DNA of 39,867 nt from Bacillota bacterium (GCA_021787335.1 JAJYMC010000059.1:1-39867), one strand, 5' to 3'; positions 1-9,041 are shown, numbered from the stretch's first letter. Notes: a model not told the origin generated them from the letters alone. Made by a program: numbers and translations.

Positions 1-120
1 CGCGAAGCCATTGACCGTTTCGTCCAGGCTCATAACCGGACCGCCGCGCCTTTCGAATGGCGAAAGCGGGAGGTCAAGCCTGTTGGCCTCAAGAAACATT
101 ACGCGGATTTATGCAACTGA
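1..120 (+). CDS. IS630-type transposase, C-terminal fragment
   Basis: The window opens inside a reading frame that ends at a TGA at 118-120. The 39 visible residues include an AHNRTAAPFEW-like stretch and end KKHYADLCN. This resembles the C-terminal tail of IS630/Tc1-type DDE transposases, where an (H/Y)N...PF.W motif follows the last catalytic residue. No catalytic residue is inside the window. The stop lies a few bases before a TA dinucleotide (125-126), the target duplicated by IS630 elements. A truncated nitroreductase frame resumes right there, so the element probably ends near 124. The family call rests on a short tail and is moderately sure. Confidence 0.55.
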   Translation, partial: REAIDRFVQAHNRTAAPFEWRKREVKPVGLKKHYADLCN

Positions 121-125
121 GCACT

Positions 126-491
126 AGACGCTTTGTCGTCATCGGCCGAGACGAGGTTCCCGCCTTCGCCGCCGCGGCCGAGATGCAGCCCTGGGTCGCC
201 GGCGCCGGCTCCCTCATCGTCGGCTGGTCGACCCTGGCCGAGAGCCCGGGGGCGACGGCCGATGTCTTCATCTCACTGACCCAGATGGAGACGGCTGCTG
301 TCGCCCTCGGCTACGGCACCTGCTGGCTGGGCATCTGGGACCGGGACGCGGTGACCAGGCTCATCCGCGGGCAGCAGGGCGGTAAGGTCGTCTCGATCCT
401 GGCCGGCGGGCCGGCCGCCGGGGAGGGCGCCCCGAAAGCAAAGTTGCCCCTATCGAAACTGGTCGGTCGCGGGCGCCTGCTCGCGGAGTGA
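126..491 (+). pseudogene. Nitroreductase-family protein, 5'-truncated
   Basis: The frame beginning at the TA junction encodes about 121 residues that read like the C-terminal two thirds of a small FMN-dependent nitroreductase. It starts RRFVVIGRDEVPAF, continues with an AGAGSLIVG strand, then a segment ending GYGTCWLGIWD, which is the usual 'alGlgtcWig' helix-strand, and closes with PKAKLPLSKLVG. Family members have about 170-200 residues and begin with an FMN-binding RRS(I/V)R motif, which is missing here. An open frame can be extended upstream to an ATG at 57, but that part is transposase sequence in another frame. The simplest reading is disruption by the IS. An intact 5' half may lie beyond the left edge. 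Confidence 0.6.
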
Positions 492-566
492 CGGTCCAGC
501 GAGACCAAGTCCGGCAACACGACGGCCCGCCGTCCAAAAATAACGGTCCAGCACAGGAGGTCCGAC

Positions 567-1235
567 ATGCCCCAGGATATCGATGAAGCGCTCTTGACCC
601 GGGTCCGCGAGACGTATGCCCGGGCCCGCTCAGAACAGGCCATCAAGGCCCTGAAGCGGAACGGTTTTGAAGCCGCCTACGCGGCTACCCCCGAGGAAGC
701 TGTCCAGAAGGTCCTCGAGCTCATCCCGGAGGGGGCCTCGGTCGGGGTCGGCGGGACCATGACCGTCAGGCAGCTGGGTCTGCTCAGCGCCCTGACCGGG
801 AAGGGGCATAAGGTCGTCCATCACTGGCTGCCCGACCTGTCGCCGGCCGACGGGCGCCGCCTGCGCCTCGAGGAGAACGCCAGTGACGCCTATCTGGCCA
901 GCGCCAACGCCGTCACCCTGGACGGCAAGCTGGTCAACGTGGACGGGACGGGCAACCGGGTCGGGGGCATGCTCTATGGGCCGAAGAAGGTCATCATCAT
1001 CGCCGGGTACAACAAGGTGGTCGCCGACTTCGACCAGGCCATCGACCGGATCAGGGACATCGCCGCCCCGATGAACGCCATTCGGTACGCGTCCAAGACC
1101 CCCTGTGCCGCGACCGGGGTCTGCAATGATTGTTCGTCGCCCGAACGAATCTGCAACGTCACCACGGTCATCGACCGGTGCCCCAAGTCGGCCGACTTCA
1201 CCGTCCTTCTGGTCGGGGCCGAACTGGGGTTCTAG
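567..1235 (+). CDS. LUD-domain (YkgG/LutC-type) protein
   Basis: This 222-residue protein belongs to the LUD/DUF162 family, whose best-known members take part in L-lactate oxidation (LutC and part of LutB). Visible hallmarks are the N-terminal helix with AIKALKRNGFEA, the GVGGTMTVRQLGL loop, ANAVTLDGKLVNVDGTGNR and GPKKVIIIAGYNK. A cysteine-rich tail, TPCAATGVCNDCSSPERIC (about residues 176-194), is common in stand-alone anaerobic members and may bind metal or a cluster. An AGGAGG sequence lies about 7 bases before the ATG. No lutA or lutB partner is nearby, so the substrate is unknown. It appears to be a single-gene unit. Confidence 0.85.
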   Translation: MPQDIDEALLTRVRETYARARSEQAIKALKRNGFEAAYAATPEEAVQKVLELIPEGASVGVGGTMTVRQLGLLSALTGKGHKVVHHWLPDLSPADGRRLRLEENASDAYLASANAVTLDGKLVNVDGTGNRVGGMLYGPKKVIIIAGYNKVVADFDQAIDRIRDIAAPMNAIRYASKTPCAATGVCNDCSSPERICNVTTVIDRCPKSADFTVLLVGAELGF

Positions 1236-1505
1236 CCTGCCCCTCGACCACCCCCATCGAGCCCGCGAACCCGCACCGGAGCTGGAGTTGAGCGATTTCA
1301 GGCGGCCAAGAGAGTGGAAGCCGTTACCGGGCTGAATTTTCCTCCATGGGCAGGATTTTACCAACCCCGGGGAGAAATAGCGCATTTGGCATTTGAGTGA
1401 GCCGAACTCGGCCGGGCGTCCGCCCGACACGCGTGCCGGTGGGGGTGAGAACTCAAGGCCAAGTTTGCCCTTTTCACGGCTAGGTTCCATTAAAGAAGGG
1501 GGGCT

Positions 1506-2612
1506 ATGTTTCAGATCATGAGAACCAAGAAAGTATTAGCTCTTATCCTGGTCTCCGTCATGGTGATCTCCATGGTCTTGGCGGCTGGCTGCAGCACCAA
1601 GGCGAAGCGGCCCGATGTCCGGATCGGCTTGGTCTTCGACGTCGGCGGCCGTGGCGACAAGTCGTTCAACGACTCCGCCTACGCCGGTTTCGAGAAGGCC
1701 ATGAAGGAATTCGACCCGACGGCGAAGTCCACCGACAAGACCACCTGGGTCGGCAAGTATGAGTGGAAGTACCTCGAACCGTCGGCCGGCGGCGAGAACC
1801 GTGAGCAGCTTCTCCGGACCCTCGCTGAGGACAAGTACACGCTGGTCTTCGGGGTCGGCTTCCTGTTCACCGACGCCCTGGCCAACGTGGCCAAGGCCTT
1901 CCCGGCGACCAAGTTCGCCCTCATCGACGGCTTCGTCGATAAGCTCACCGACGCCTCCAACATCGTCTGCCTCGGCTTCAGCGAACATGAAGGCTCGTTC
2001 GTCGTCGGCGCGGCCGCGGCCAAGCTTTCGAAGACCGGCACGGTCGGGTTCGTCGGCGGCATGAAGATCCCCCTGATCGAGAAGTTCGAGGCCGGGTTCT
2101 ACGCCGGTGCCAAGTACGTCAACCCCAAGATCAAGGTCGTCTCGGCCTACATCGGCACCACCGGCGACGCCTTCAAGGATCCCACGAAGGGCAAGGAACT
2201 CGCCCTCTCCCAGTTCCAGAAGGATAAGGCGGACGTCGTCTACCACGCTTCCGGCGCTTCGGGCGTCGGCGTCTTCCAGGCCGCTGCCCAGGTCAAGAAG
2301 CTGGCCATCGGTGTTGACTCCGACCAGTATCTGACTGCCGGCGCCGACCTCCAGCCGTACATCGCCACCAGCATGCTGAAGCGCGTTGACGTCGCGGTCT
2401 ACGAGACCATCAAGGCCGTCGTCGGCAACACCTTCAAGGGTGGCTATCGCACCTTCGGCCTCTCTGACAACGGTGTCGGCTACGCCGACAACCCGGGCAT
2501 CAAGGACATCAAGGCGGCCCTCGACGAGATCAAGGGCAAGGTCGCCAAGGGCGAGATCAAAGTCCCGGCCAACATGGCCGACGCGAAGAAGTTCGCCGAC
2601 GCTCTGAAGTAG
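1506..2612 (+). CDS. BMP-family ABC transporter substrate-binding lipoprotein
   Basis: A 368-residue lipoprotein of the Bmp/Med (PnrA-like) family, which binds nucleosides for ABC import in characterised members. The N-terminus has KK, a hydrophobic stretch and an LAAGC lipobox, so the mature protein would be anchored at the cell surface through Cys29. The family signature IGLVFDVGGRGDKSFND follows at once. Later motifs are VGFVGGMKIPLIEKFEAGF and IGVDSDQYL. A GGGGGG-type ribosome site precedes the ATG at 1506; the ATG at 1518 is an alternative start. It is the first gene of an importer operon. A terminator-like hairpin directly after it probably gives the binding protein higher expression than the membrane parts. 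The exact ligand is inferred only. Confidence 0.92.
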   Translation: MFQIMRTKKVLALILVSVMVISMVLAAGCSTKAKRPDVRIGLVFDVGGRGDKSFNDSAYAGFEKAMKEFDPTAKSTDKTTWVGKYEWKYLEPSAGGENREQLLRTLAEDKYTLVFGVGFLFTDALANVAKAFPATKFALIDGFVDKLTDASNIVCLGFSEHEGSFVVGAAAAKLSKTGTVGFVGGMKIPLIEKFEAGFYAGAKYVNPKIKVVSAYIGTTGDAFKDPTKGKELALSQFQKDKADVVYHASGASGVGVFQAAAQVKKLAIGVDSDQYLTAGADLQPYIATSMLKRVDVAVYETIKAVVGNTFKGGYRTFGLSDNGVGYADNPGIKDIKAALDEIKGKVAKGEIKVPANMADAKKFADALK

Positions 2613-2631
2613 TCGCCTAGTGTAATGCCAG

Positions 2632-2666
2632 TAGGGGGTGGAGCCCACGGCTCTACCCCCTATTTT
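2632..2666 (+). terminator. Intrinsic terminator or attenuator after the binding-protein gene
   Basis: A long inverted repeat (TAGGGGGT..GAGCC / GGCTC.ACCCCCTA) with a CAC loop is followed by TTTT. It sits between the lipoprotein gene and the ATPase gene of the same operon, so partial read-through is expected. Confidence 0.8.
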
Positions 2667-2714
2667 GGCAGTAAGGGCAATCTTCCAAGGCCTGGTTCAT
2701 CAGCCAGAAAAGGA

Positions 2715-4268
2715 ATGATGACCTTGAGTTCCACGACCGGGGCGGAAATCGTCAGGCTCGAAGGCGTCACCAAACGTTTCCCCGGTGTCCTCGCCAATGA
2801 CCGAGTGGACCTGTCCATCATGGGTGGGGAGATCCACGCCATCGTCGGCGAGAACGGCGCCGGCAAGAGCACATTGATGAAAATCCTCTACGGACTGTAT
2901 CGTCCTGATTCGGGGACCATCTACCTTCGCGGCGCCAAGCAGAGCATCGACGGGCCGGGGCGGGCGGTGGCCCTTGGCATCGGTATGGTCCACCAGCACT
3001 TCATGCTCATCCCCGCCTTCACCGTGACTGAGAATATCATCCTCGGCCACGAGCCCAGCCGTACCTTCCTGAACTTCAAGAAGGTCGCGACCCACATCGG
3101 CGAGCTATGCCGGAAGTACGGGTTCAGCCTCGATCCAGGGGCCCCCGTGTCGAGCCTGTCCGTCGGAGAGCAGCAGCGGGTCGAGATCCTCAAGGTCCTC
3201 TACCGCGGGGCCGACGTGCTCATCCTCGACGAGCCGACGGCCGTGCTCGTCCCGCAGGAAGTGGCGGAGCTGTTCAACAACCTGCGGGCCCTGAAGGCCG
3301 CCGGGAAGACCATCATCTTCATCAGTCACAAGCTCGACGAGGTCCTCGAGATCGCCGACCGGGTCAGCGTCCTGCGCCAGGGGCGGATGGTCGGGACCGT
3401 CGAGGCGGCCCGCACCGACAAGCGAGCCCTGGCCGAGATGATGGTCGGCCGCCCGGTCCTCTTCGACCTCACCAAGCCCCAGGTGACCCCCGGGGACGTA
3501 CTCCTCGACGTCAGCGGCTTGACGGTCCCTGGCCGCGGCACGCGTCCGGTGGTCAACGCGGCTTCCTTCAAGGTGCGCGCGGGCGAGGTCTACGGCATCG
3601 CCGGAGTCGAGGGCAATGGCCAGACCGAACTCATCGAGGCCGTCATGGGCCTCCGGAAACCAATCGCCGGCGCGGTCCACCTTCAGGGCCAGGCGGCCAC
3701 CGGCCTGACGCCTGGGGAGTTGCGGCGGCGCGGTCTGGCCTTCATCCCCGAGGACCGCCACAAGCGCGGTCTGGTCCTGCCGATGACCATCTGGGAGAAC
3801 CTCATCCTCGGCTTCCATCGCGACCCCGGCTTCTCCAAGCCGAGCGGCCTCAATCTGAAGTCGATCATGAGCCATTCCAACGAGATGAAGAAGCGGTTCG
3901 ATATCCGCCTGTCGCGCCTGGAGAACCCGGTCCTGGCCCTGTCAGGCGGCAATCAACAGAAGGTCATCCTGGCCCGGGAGTTCTCCCACGACCCAAGGGT
4001 GATCATCGCCTCGCAGCCATCACGTGGCCTCGACATCGGGGCGACCGAGTTCGTCCACCAGCAGATCCTCAAGGCCAAGGGGGCCGGGAAGGCCGTCCTC
4101 CTGCTTTCGGCCGACCTGGAAGAGGTGATGTCCCTGGCTGATCGGATCGGGGTCATCTACAACGGCGAGATCGTCGCCGAGCTCGCCGCTGACCAGGTCA
4201 CGCCGCAGGAGCTCGGGCTGTACATGACCGGCGGCAAGCGTCAGACCCGAGAGGGGGTGCCGGCATGA
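2715..4268 (+). CDS. ABC importer ATPase with two nucleotide-binding domains
   Basis: A cytoplasmic energy-coupling subunit of about 517 residues with two fused ATPase domains, the arrangement of sugar (CUT2) and nucleoside (NupO/YufO-like) importers. Domain 1 has the Walker A GENGAGKST, the signature LSVGEQQRVEIL and Walker B VLILDEPTAVL. Domain 2 has the degenerate P-loop GVEGNGQTE usual for this class, LSGGNQQKVILAREF and the SQPSRGLDIGATE segment. The frame is open further upstream, but the AAAAGGA ribosome site lies directly before ATGATGACCTTG. Start codons at 2715, 2718 or TTG 2724 are all possible, and TTG 2724 has the best spacing. The gene overlaps the first permease by an ATGA. Confidence 0.93.
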   Translation: MMTLSSTTGAEIVRLEGVTKRFPGVLANDRVDLSIMGGEIHAIVGENGAGKSTLMKILYGLYRPDSGTIYLRGAKQSIDGPGRAVALGIGMVHQHFMLIPAFTVTENIILGHEPSRTFLNFKKVATHIGELCRKYGFSLDPGAPVSSLSVGEQQRVEILKVLYRGADVLILDEPTAVLVPQEVAELFNNLRALKAAGKTIIFISHKLDEVLEIADRVSVLRQGRMVGTVEAARTDKRALAEMMVGRPVLFDLTKPQVTPGDVLLDVSGLTVPGRGTRPVVNAASFKVRAGEVYGIAGVEGNGQTELIEAVMGLRKPIAGAVHLQGQAATGLTPGELRRRGLAFIPEDRHKRGLVLPMTIWENLILGFHRDPGFSKPSGLNLKSIMSHSNEMKKRFDIRLSRLENPVLALSGGNQQKVILAREFSHDPRVIIASQPSRGLDIGATEFVHQQILKAKGAGKAVLLLSADLEEVMSLADRIGVIYNGEIVAELAADQVTPQELGLYMTGGKRQTREGVPA

Positions 4269-5470
4269 GCGAGATGACCACGCCCAACGCGGGCCAGGCT
4301 CCGGTCCCGGAGACCCCGGCGCCTTCCCGACGCCGTTTCCGGCTGCTGCCGGCCGACCCGCAGGCGCGCCGCTTCTTCTGGTGGCAGGCGGCCACGCCGT
4401 TCCTCGCCATCCTTTTCGCCTCGTTCATCGGTTCCCTCATCATGCTGGCTATCGGCAAGAACCCATTCATGGTCTACGCCGAGATGTTCTCCTTCAGCTT
4501 CGGGCGCATCGATAGCGTGGGGACCATCCTCTTCCGGGCAACCCCGCTGATCTTCGCCGGGCTGGCTTCGGCCCTCAGTTTCCGGATCAACCTCTTCAAC
4601 ATCGGCGTTGAGGGCCAGTACCTCATTGGGGCGGTCTTCGCCTCCATCGTCGGCTTCTCGCTGAAAGGCCTGCCGGCCTTCATCCATCTCCCTCTCGTCA
4701 TCCTCGCCGCCATGCTCGGCGGCGTCCTCTGGGCCTGGCTGCCGGCCTACCTCAAGGTCAAACGCGGGGTCCACGAGGTCATCAGCACCATCATGATGAA
4801 CTACGTGGCCTTCTCCCTGATGCACTGGCTCATCGCCGACATCTTTATAGACAGGAGCCAGGTCATCGGGGCCGGCGGCTACGGCAGCCCGCGCGTCCGC
4901 ATGCCGCTCATCGAGCAGTCGGCGCGCATCCCGACCATGCACGGCTTCTTCGCCCACTTCGGGATCAACTTCCCGTCCCACGTCTACGTCAACTGGCTGC
5001 TCTTCGTGGGCATCGCCCTGGCCGGCGTAATGTACTATGTCATCTGGCGGACCCCGTTCGGCTATGAGATCCGGGCCGTGGCCCAGAACCCCGACGCGGC
5101 TGAAGCCGCCGGTATCAACGCCAAGCGGCAGATGTTCCGGACCTTCCTCCTCAGCGGGGCCATCGCCGGGCTGGTCGGCCTGTCCGATCTCCTGGCCTAC
5201 TTCGGTTACCTGGACATCGACTTCCCGAGGGGCCGCGGTTTTGACGGTATCGCCGTGGCCCTGCTCGGCAAGAACGACCCCTTCGGGGTGATCATCGGCG
5301 CCGTCCTCTTTGGCTTCCTGAGCCGCGGGGCCGAGGGCGTCCAGGTCTTTTCCGGTGTCCCGGCCGAGGTCATCACGATCATCCAGGGCGTGATGATCCT
5401 GTCCATCGTCGTCGCCTACGAGATAGTCTCCCGCTATATCCGGATCCAGAAGAAGAAGGAGGCCCAGTGA
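4265..5470 (+). CDS. ABC transporter permease 1 (nucleoside-type)
   Basis: A 401-residue integral membrane protein of the BPD_transp_2 family (YufP/NupP type). A Pro-rich cytoplasmic N-terminus of about 40 residues is followed by roughly ten hydrophobic segments. Family motifs are visible: FRINLFNIGVEGQ (about 100-112) and GYEIRAVAQNPDAAEAAGI (about 264-282), which is the EAA-like loop contacting the ATPase. A later GFDGIAVALLGKNDP is also typical. It overlaps the ATPase stop codon and is one base from the second permease, so the three are translationally coupled. The ligand is inferred from the family as nucleosides, with other small cargo possible. Confidence 0.93.
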   Translation: MSEMTTPNAGQAPVPETPAPSRRRFRLLPADPQARRFFWWQAATPFLAILFASFIGSLIMLAIGKNPFMVYAEMFSFSFGRIDSVGTILFRATPLIFAGLASALSFRINLFNIGVEGQYLIGAVFASIVGFSLKGLPAFIHLPLVILAAMLGGVLWAWLPAYLKVKRGVHEVISTIMMNYVAFSLMHWLIADIFIDRSQVIGAGGYGSPRVRMPLIEQSARIPTMHGFFAHFGINFPSHVYVNWLLFVGIALAGVMYYVIWRTPFGYEIRAVAQNPDAAEAAGINAKRQMFRTFLLSGAIAGLVGLSDLLAYFGYLDIDFPRGRGFDGIAVALLGKNDPFGVIIGAVLFGFLSRGAEGVQVFSGVPAEVITIIQGVMILSIVVAYEIVSRYIRIQKKKEAQ

Positions 5471-5471
5471 C

Positions 5472-6383
5472 ATGGGAGTGAGCGAACTTCTGGCCTCCGC
5501 CCTGCGGATGAGCGTGCCCATCCTCCTGACCGCGCTGGGCGCCGTCTACACCGAGCGGGCCGGCGTGGTCAATATCGGCCTCGAGGGCATGATGATCGCC
5601 GGCACCTTTTGGGGGGCGGTCGGTTCCTTCTACTACGGGCCCTTCGTCGGCGTGCTCCTGGGGATGCTGGCCGGGATGCTCCTGGCTCTGATTCACGCGG
5701 TCGCCTCGGTCACCTTCAAGATCAACCAGATCGTCAGCGGTGTGGCCATGAACATCCTGGCCGCCGGGCTGACCCGCTTCCTCTGCATCCAGTTCTTCAG
5801 TATGGCCACCACCTCGCCACAGGTCCATTCGTTCAAGGCCTGGAGCATCCCGCTCCTGGACCAGGTGAGCTTCCTGAAGCCGGTGGTCACCGGGGTCTCC
5901 CCGCTGATCGTCGTGGCCCTCCTCCTGGTACCGGTGACCTACTACGTCCTCAACCGGACGGTCTTCGGGCTGCGGCTCCGGTCGGTGGGCGAGAACCCGC
6001 TGGCCGCAGACACCCTCGGGGTCAACGTGACCCTGACGCAGTACGCGGGCGTCCTCATCAGCGGCGCCCTGGCCGGCCTGGCCGGGACCTACCTCGCGGT
6101 CGAGCACACCGGGATGTACATCGAAGGGATGACCCAGGGCCGCGGCTTCATCGCCCTGGCGGCGATGATCTTTGGCAACTGGGCCCCGGTCGGCGCGATG
6201 TGGGCGTCCTTCCTCTTCGGCCTGTCCGAGTCGATCAGCTTCCGGGTCGTCGCCAGCAAGATCCCGTACCAGTTCATCAAGATGATTCCCTACGTCGTGA
6301 CCCTGGTGGTCCTGGCCGGGGTGATCCGCCGGGCGACCCCGCCGGCGGCCGACGGCGTGCCCTACGAGCGCGGAGGGGAATGA
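5472..6383 (+). CDS. ABC transporter permease 2 (nucleoside-type)
   Basis: A 303-residue second permease of the same importer (YufQ/NupQ type). It shows TERAGVVNIGLEGMMIAG near residues 27-44, the hallmark of this subfamily. The coupling loop GLRLRSVGENPLAADTLGV lies near 167-185, and GMTQGRGFIALAAMIFGNW follows. Eight to nine hydrophobic segments are apparent. It pairs with the longer permease, as in the known heterodimeric systems. A strong terminator closes the operon 20 bases downstream, separating it from the peptidase cluster. Confidence 0.93.
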   Translation: MGVSELLASALRMSVPILLTALGAVYTERAGVVNIGLEGMMIAGTFWGAVGSFYYGPFVGVLLGMLAGMLLALIHAVASVTFKINQIVSGVAMNILAAGLTRFLCIQFFSMATTSPQVHSFKAWSIPLLDQVSFLKPVVTGVSPLIVVALLLVPVTYYVLNRTVFGLRLRSVGENPLAADTLGVNVTLTQYAGVLISGALAGLAGTYLAVEHTGMYIEGMTQGRGFIALAAMIFGNWAPVGAMWASFLFGLSESISFRVVASKIPYQFIKMIPYVVTLVVLAGVIRRATPPAADGVPYERGGE

Positions 6384-6402
6384 ATGGGGAACCGCGAATA
6401 AG

Positions 6403-6437
6403 TGGGCGGCCGCATGCGCGCGGCCGCCCATTCGTTT
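6403..6437 (+). terminator. Rho-independent terminator closing the ABC operon
   Basis: A perfect 11-bp stem, TGGGCGGCCGC with GCGGCCGCCCA (6403-6413 and 6420-6430), has a 6-base loop and is followed by TTCGTTT. Confidence 0.85.
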
Positions 6438-6487
6438 AACCGAGACGAAACGGCGATGATGGTCGCCGTAATAAGGAGACGACGACG

Positions 6488-7333
6488 ATGCGCGTATACA
6501 TCTCGGCCGACCTCGAGGGCGTGGCCGGTCTTGTCAGCCGCGACGCCCAGATGGGGCCGGACGGCAGCGACTACCAGACCTCGCGGGTCCTGATGACCGA
6601 GGAGGTCAACGCCGTGGTCCGCGGGGCCCTGGCCGGCGGCGCGACCCACGTGCTGGTCAACGATTCCCACGGGCGGATGGGGAACATCATCCCGGATCGC
6701 CTGCACCCGGCGGCCCAACTGTCACAGGGCTATCCGAAACTGCTCTACATGATGGACGGCGTCGACGGCGGTTTCGACCTCGTCTTCTTCGTCGGCTATC
6801 ACGCCCGGATCGGGACGGCCGACGGGATCCTCAACCACTCCTACAACTCGCGCGGCATCTACGACGTCCGGGTGAGCGGGAAGGTCCTCGGCGAGCCGGG
6901 TCTCAACGCCCGGCTGGCCGGCTACTTCGGGGTGCCGGTGGCCTTCGTCGCCGGCGACGAGGCGACCGTCCGGGAGACCCTGGCCGAACTGCCGGATGTC
7001 GAGGGGGTCGTCACCAAGTACGGGATCAACCGCTACGCCGCGCGCTCCCTGAGCCCGTCCCAGTCCCGGGAGAAGCTCGAGGCCGGCGCCAAACGGGCCA
7101 TCGAGCGGGCGGCCGGCCGCGTGGGCGCGGCGTGGAAGCCGGCCCTCCTCAAAGAGGACGGCAAGGTCAGGTGGGAGGTCGACCTGCTCTACTCGGCCAT
7201 GGCCGACCTCTGCACCCTCGTTCCCGGCGTGCGGCGCACCGGCGGCCGCAGCGTCGAGTGGACCAGCGCCGACTACCTCGAGGGCTTCAAGGCCTTCCTG
7301 GCCATGACTGTCCTGGTGGGGACCATCGCATGA
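6488..7333 (+). CDS. dppA: M55-family D-aminopeptidase (DppA-like)
   Basis: A 281-residue cytoplasmic zinc peptidase of family M55. The prototype, Bacillus subtilis DppA, removes N-terminal D-amino acids such as D-Ala from short peptides. The metal ligands appear in the expected order: Asp8 and Glu10 in SADLEG, His61 in NDSHG, His105 in GYHAR and Glu136 in GEPGLN. The catalytic-region His117 lies in NHSYN. A GGAG ribosome site lies 8 bases before the ATG. The stop overlaps the start of the M14 peptidase (ATGA), so the two are coupled. With the next genes this suggests breakdown of D-amino-acid-containing peptides such as cell-wall fragments; that role is an inference. Confidence 0.92.
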   Translation: MRVYISADLEGVAGLVSRDAQMGPDGSDYQTSRVLMTEEVNAVVRGALAGGATHVLVNDSHGRMGNIIPDRLHPAAQLSQGYPKLLYMMDGVDGGFDLVFFVGYHARIGTADGILNHSYNSRGIYDVRVSGKVLGEPGLNARLAGYFGVPVAFVAGDEATVRETLAELPDVEGVVTKYGINRYAARSLSPSQSREKLEAGAKRAIERAAGRVGAAWKPALLKEDGKVRWEVDLLYSAMADLCTLVPGVRRTGGRSVEWTSADYLEGFKAFLAMTVLVGTIA

Positions 7334-9021
7334 GCGGGATATCCCTGGCCCCGGAGCGCCTGGCGGCCTACTTCACGGACGACGAACTGACGGCGCGGCT
7401 GAAGGCCCTCGCCGCGGCCCATCCGGACCTGGTCGAGCTGGTCGAGGTCGGGCGCAGCTATGAAGGACGGATCGTCTGGGCCCTGGAGCTGACCAATAAG
7501 GCCACCGGACCGGCCCGCGAGAAGCCCGCGACCTACCTGGAGGGCAACATCCACGCCGGTGAGGTCACGGGATCGGCCGTGTGTCTCTACATCGCCGGCT
7601 ACCTGCTGGACCGTTACGGCCGGGACGAGCGGGTGACCGCCCTCCTCGACCACAAGAGCTTCTACATCCTGCCGCGGGTCAACCCCGACGGGGCCCAGCT
7701 GTACCTGACCTCCCCGCGGATGCTGCGCAGCAGCGTCCGTCCGTACCCCGAGGATGAGGAGAAGGACGGTCTGCACGCGGCCGACGTCGATGGGGATGGG
7801 GAGATCCTCCTCATGCGCGTGGCCGACCCGGAGGGCGACTTCGTCGTCTCGGCCAAGGACCCGCGGCTGATGGTCAAGCGGGGACCGAAGGACCACCTGG
7901 GGCCGTTCTACCGCCTCTACAACGAAGGCTTCGTCCGCAACCACAAAGGCGGCGCGGCGAAGCTGGCGCCCCCGCGGGAGGGTCTCGACACCAACCGCAA
8001 CTGGCCGGCCAACTGGGCCCCCGAGCACCGGCAGCACGGGGCCGGGCCTTACCCGCTGTCCGAGCCGGAGACCCGGGCCGTGGCCGAATACATGTTGGCC
8101 CGGCGGAACATCGCTGTCGTCAACACCTACCACACGGCCGTCGGGATGCTCCTGCGCCCCTTCTCGGCCAAGGGCGACGAGACCATGCCCAAGGAGGACC
8201 TGGCCTGCTTCAACGCCCTCGGGCGGCGGGGCGAGGAACTGACCGGTTACGCCTACCGGGCGACCTTCGCCGAATTCGCCCACGGGAACGCCCTCTACGG
8301 GGACTATCAGGACTGGTCTTACGAGCACCTGGGGCAGTTCGCCTGGTGCACCGAGCTCTGGGATGTCATGACCAGGGCCGGGCTGCGCCGCGGTGACGGG
8401 CCGCGGCGGCGCGACGAGGACGAAGACCTGGCCCTCCTCCGCTGGAACGACCGCGAGCTGGCCGGTCAGGGGTTCGTCACCTGGCGGCCCTTCGAGCACC
8501 CGCAGCTGGGCCGGGTCGAGATCGGTGGATGGAGACGCAAGTTCTTCCTCCAGAATCCGCCCCCGGCCCTGCTCCCGGGGGAGGCCCACAAGAACCTCCT
8601 GTGGGTCCTGGAACTGGCCGAGGGCTGCCCGCTGCTGCGCCTCGAGGACGTGTCCGCAAAGCCGCTGGGGGCGGGGCTCTACCGGCTCGAGGCGACGGTC
8701 AAGAACGGCGGCTTCCTGCCGACCGGCGGGACGGCCATGGCCGTCCGGGCCAAGGCGGTCAAGCCGCCCGCGGCCGAGGTCGAGGCCCCGGGATTCCAAC
8801 TGGTCATCGGCAAGGACCGCGAGGTCATCGCCGACCTGCCCGGGGTAGCGGCGGGGGCCTTTTCGTCAAGCTATTTCGGGGGTAGTCCGGAGTACGTCGT
8901 GGAGACCCAACTGACCTGGGTCCTCCGTCGCGAGGACGGGGTCAGGGGTGGAAAAGCCACGGTGACCGTGCGGTCGGACCGGGCCGGGACCGCCCGGGCG
9001 ACCGTCGACCTTCCCGCTTGA
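7330..9021 (+). CDS. M14-family zinc carboxypeptidase
   Basis: A 563-residue metallocarboxypeptidase-like protein. The M14 zinc site is complete: HAGE with His75 and Glu78, and His268 in NTYHTAV. The substrate-binding DTNRNWP segment and the catalytic Glu342 in CTELWD are also present. After the catalytic domain comes a C-terminal beta-rich region (about 450-563) of the kind that forms an Ig-like or transthyretin-like fold in this group. A long insert at about residues 130-210 carries a DVDGDGE motif that resembles a calcium loop. No signal peptide is seen, so the enzyme is probably cytoplasmic. The start at 7330 is fixed by the ATGA overlap with the D-aminopeptidase; the frame is open upstream but runs over that gene. 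Confidence 0.9.
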   Translation: MSGISLAPERLAAYFTDDELTARLKALAAAHPDLVELVEVGRSYEGRIVWALELTNKATGPAREKPATYLEGNIHAGEVTGSAVCLYIAGYLLDRYGRDERVTALLDHKSFYILPRVNPDGAQLYLTSPRMLRSSVRPYPEDEEKDGLHAADVDGDGEILLMRVADPEGDFVVSAKDPRLMVKRGPKDHLGPFYRLYNEGFVRNHKGGAAKLAPPREGLDTNRNWPANWAPEHRQHGAGPYPLSEPETRAVAEYMLARRNIAVVNTYHTAVGMLLRPFSAKGDETMPKEDLACFNALGRRGEELTGYAYRATFAEFAHGNALYGDYQDWSYEHLGQFAWCTELWDVMTRAGLRRGDGPRRRDEDEDLALLRWNDRELAGQGFVTWRPFEHPQLGRVEIGGWRRKFFLQNPPPALLPGEAHKNLLWVLELAEGCPLLRLEDVSAKPLGAGLYRLEATVKNGGFLPTGGTAMAVRAKAVKPPAAEVEAPGFQLVIGKDREVIADLPGVAAGAFSSSYFGGSPEYVVETQLTWVLRREDGVRGGKATVTVRSDRAGTARATVDLPA

Positions 9022-9041
9022 AGTCTGAAGGAGGCTGACAC

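Noticed and set aside
3107-4141. 344-codon frame overlapping the ATPase gene
   Set aside because: Arg/Pro/Gly-rich translation in a second frame of a clear ABC ATPase.
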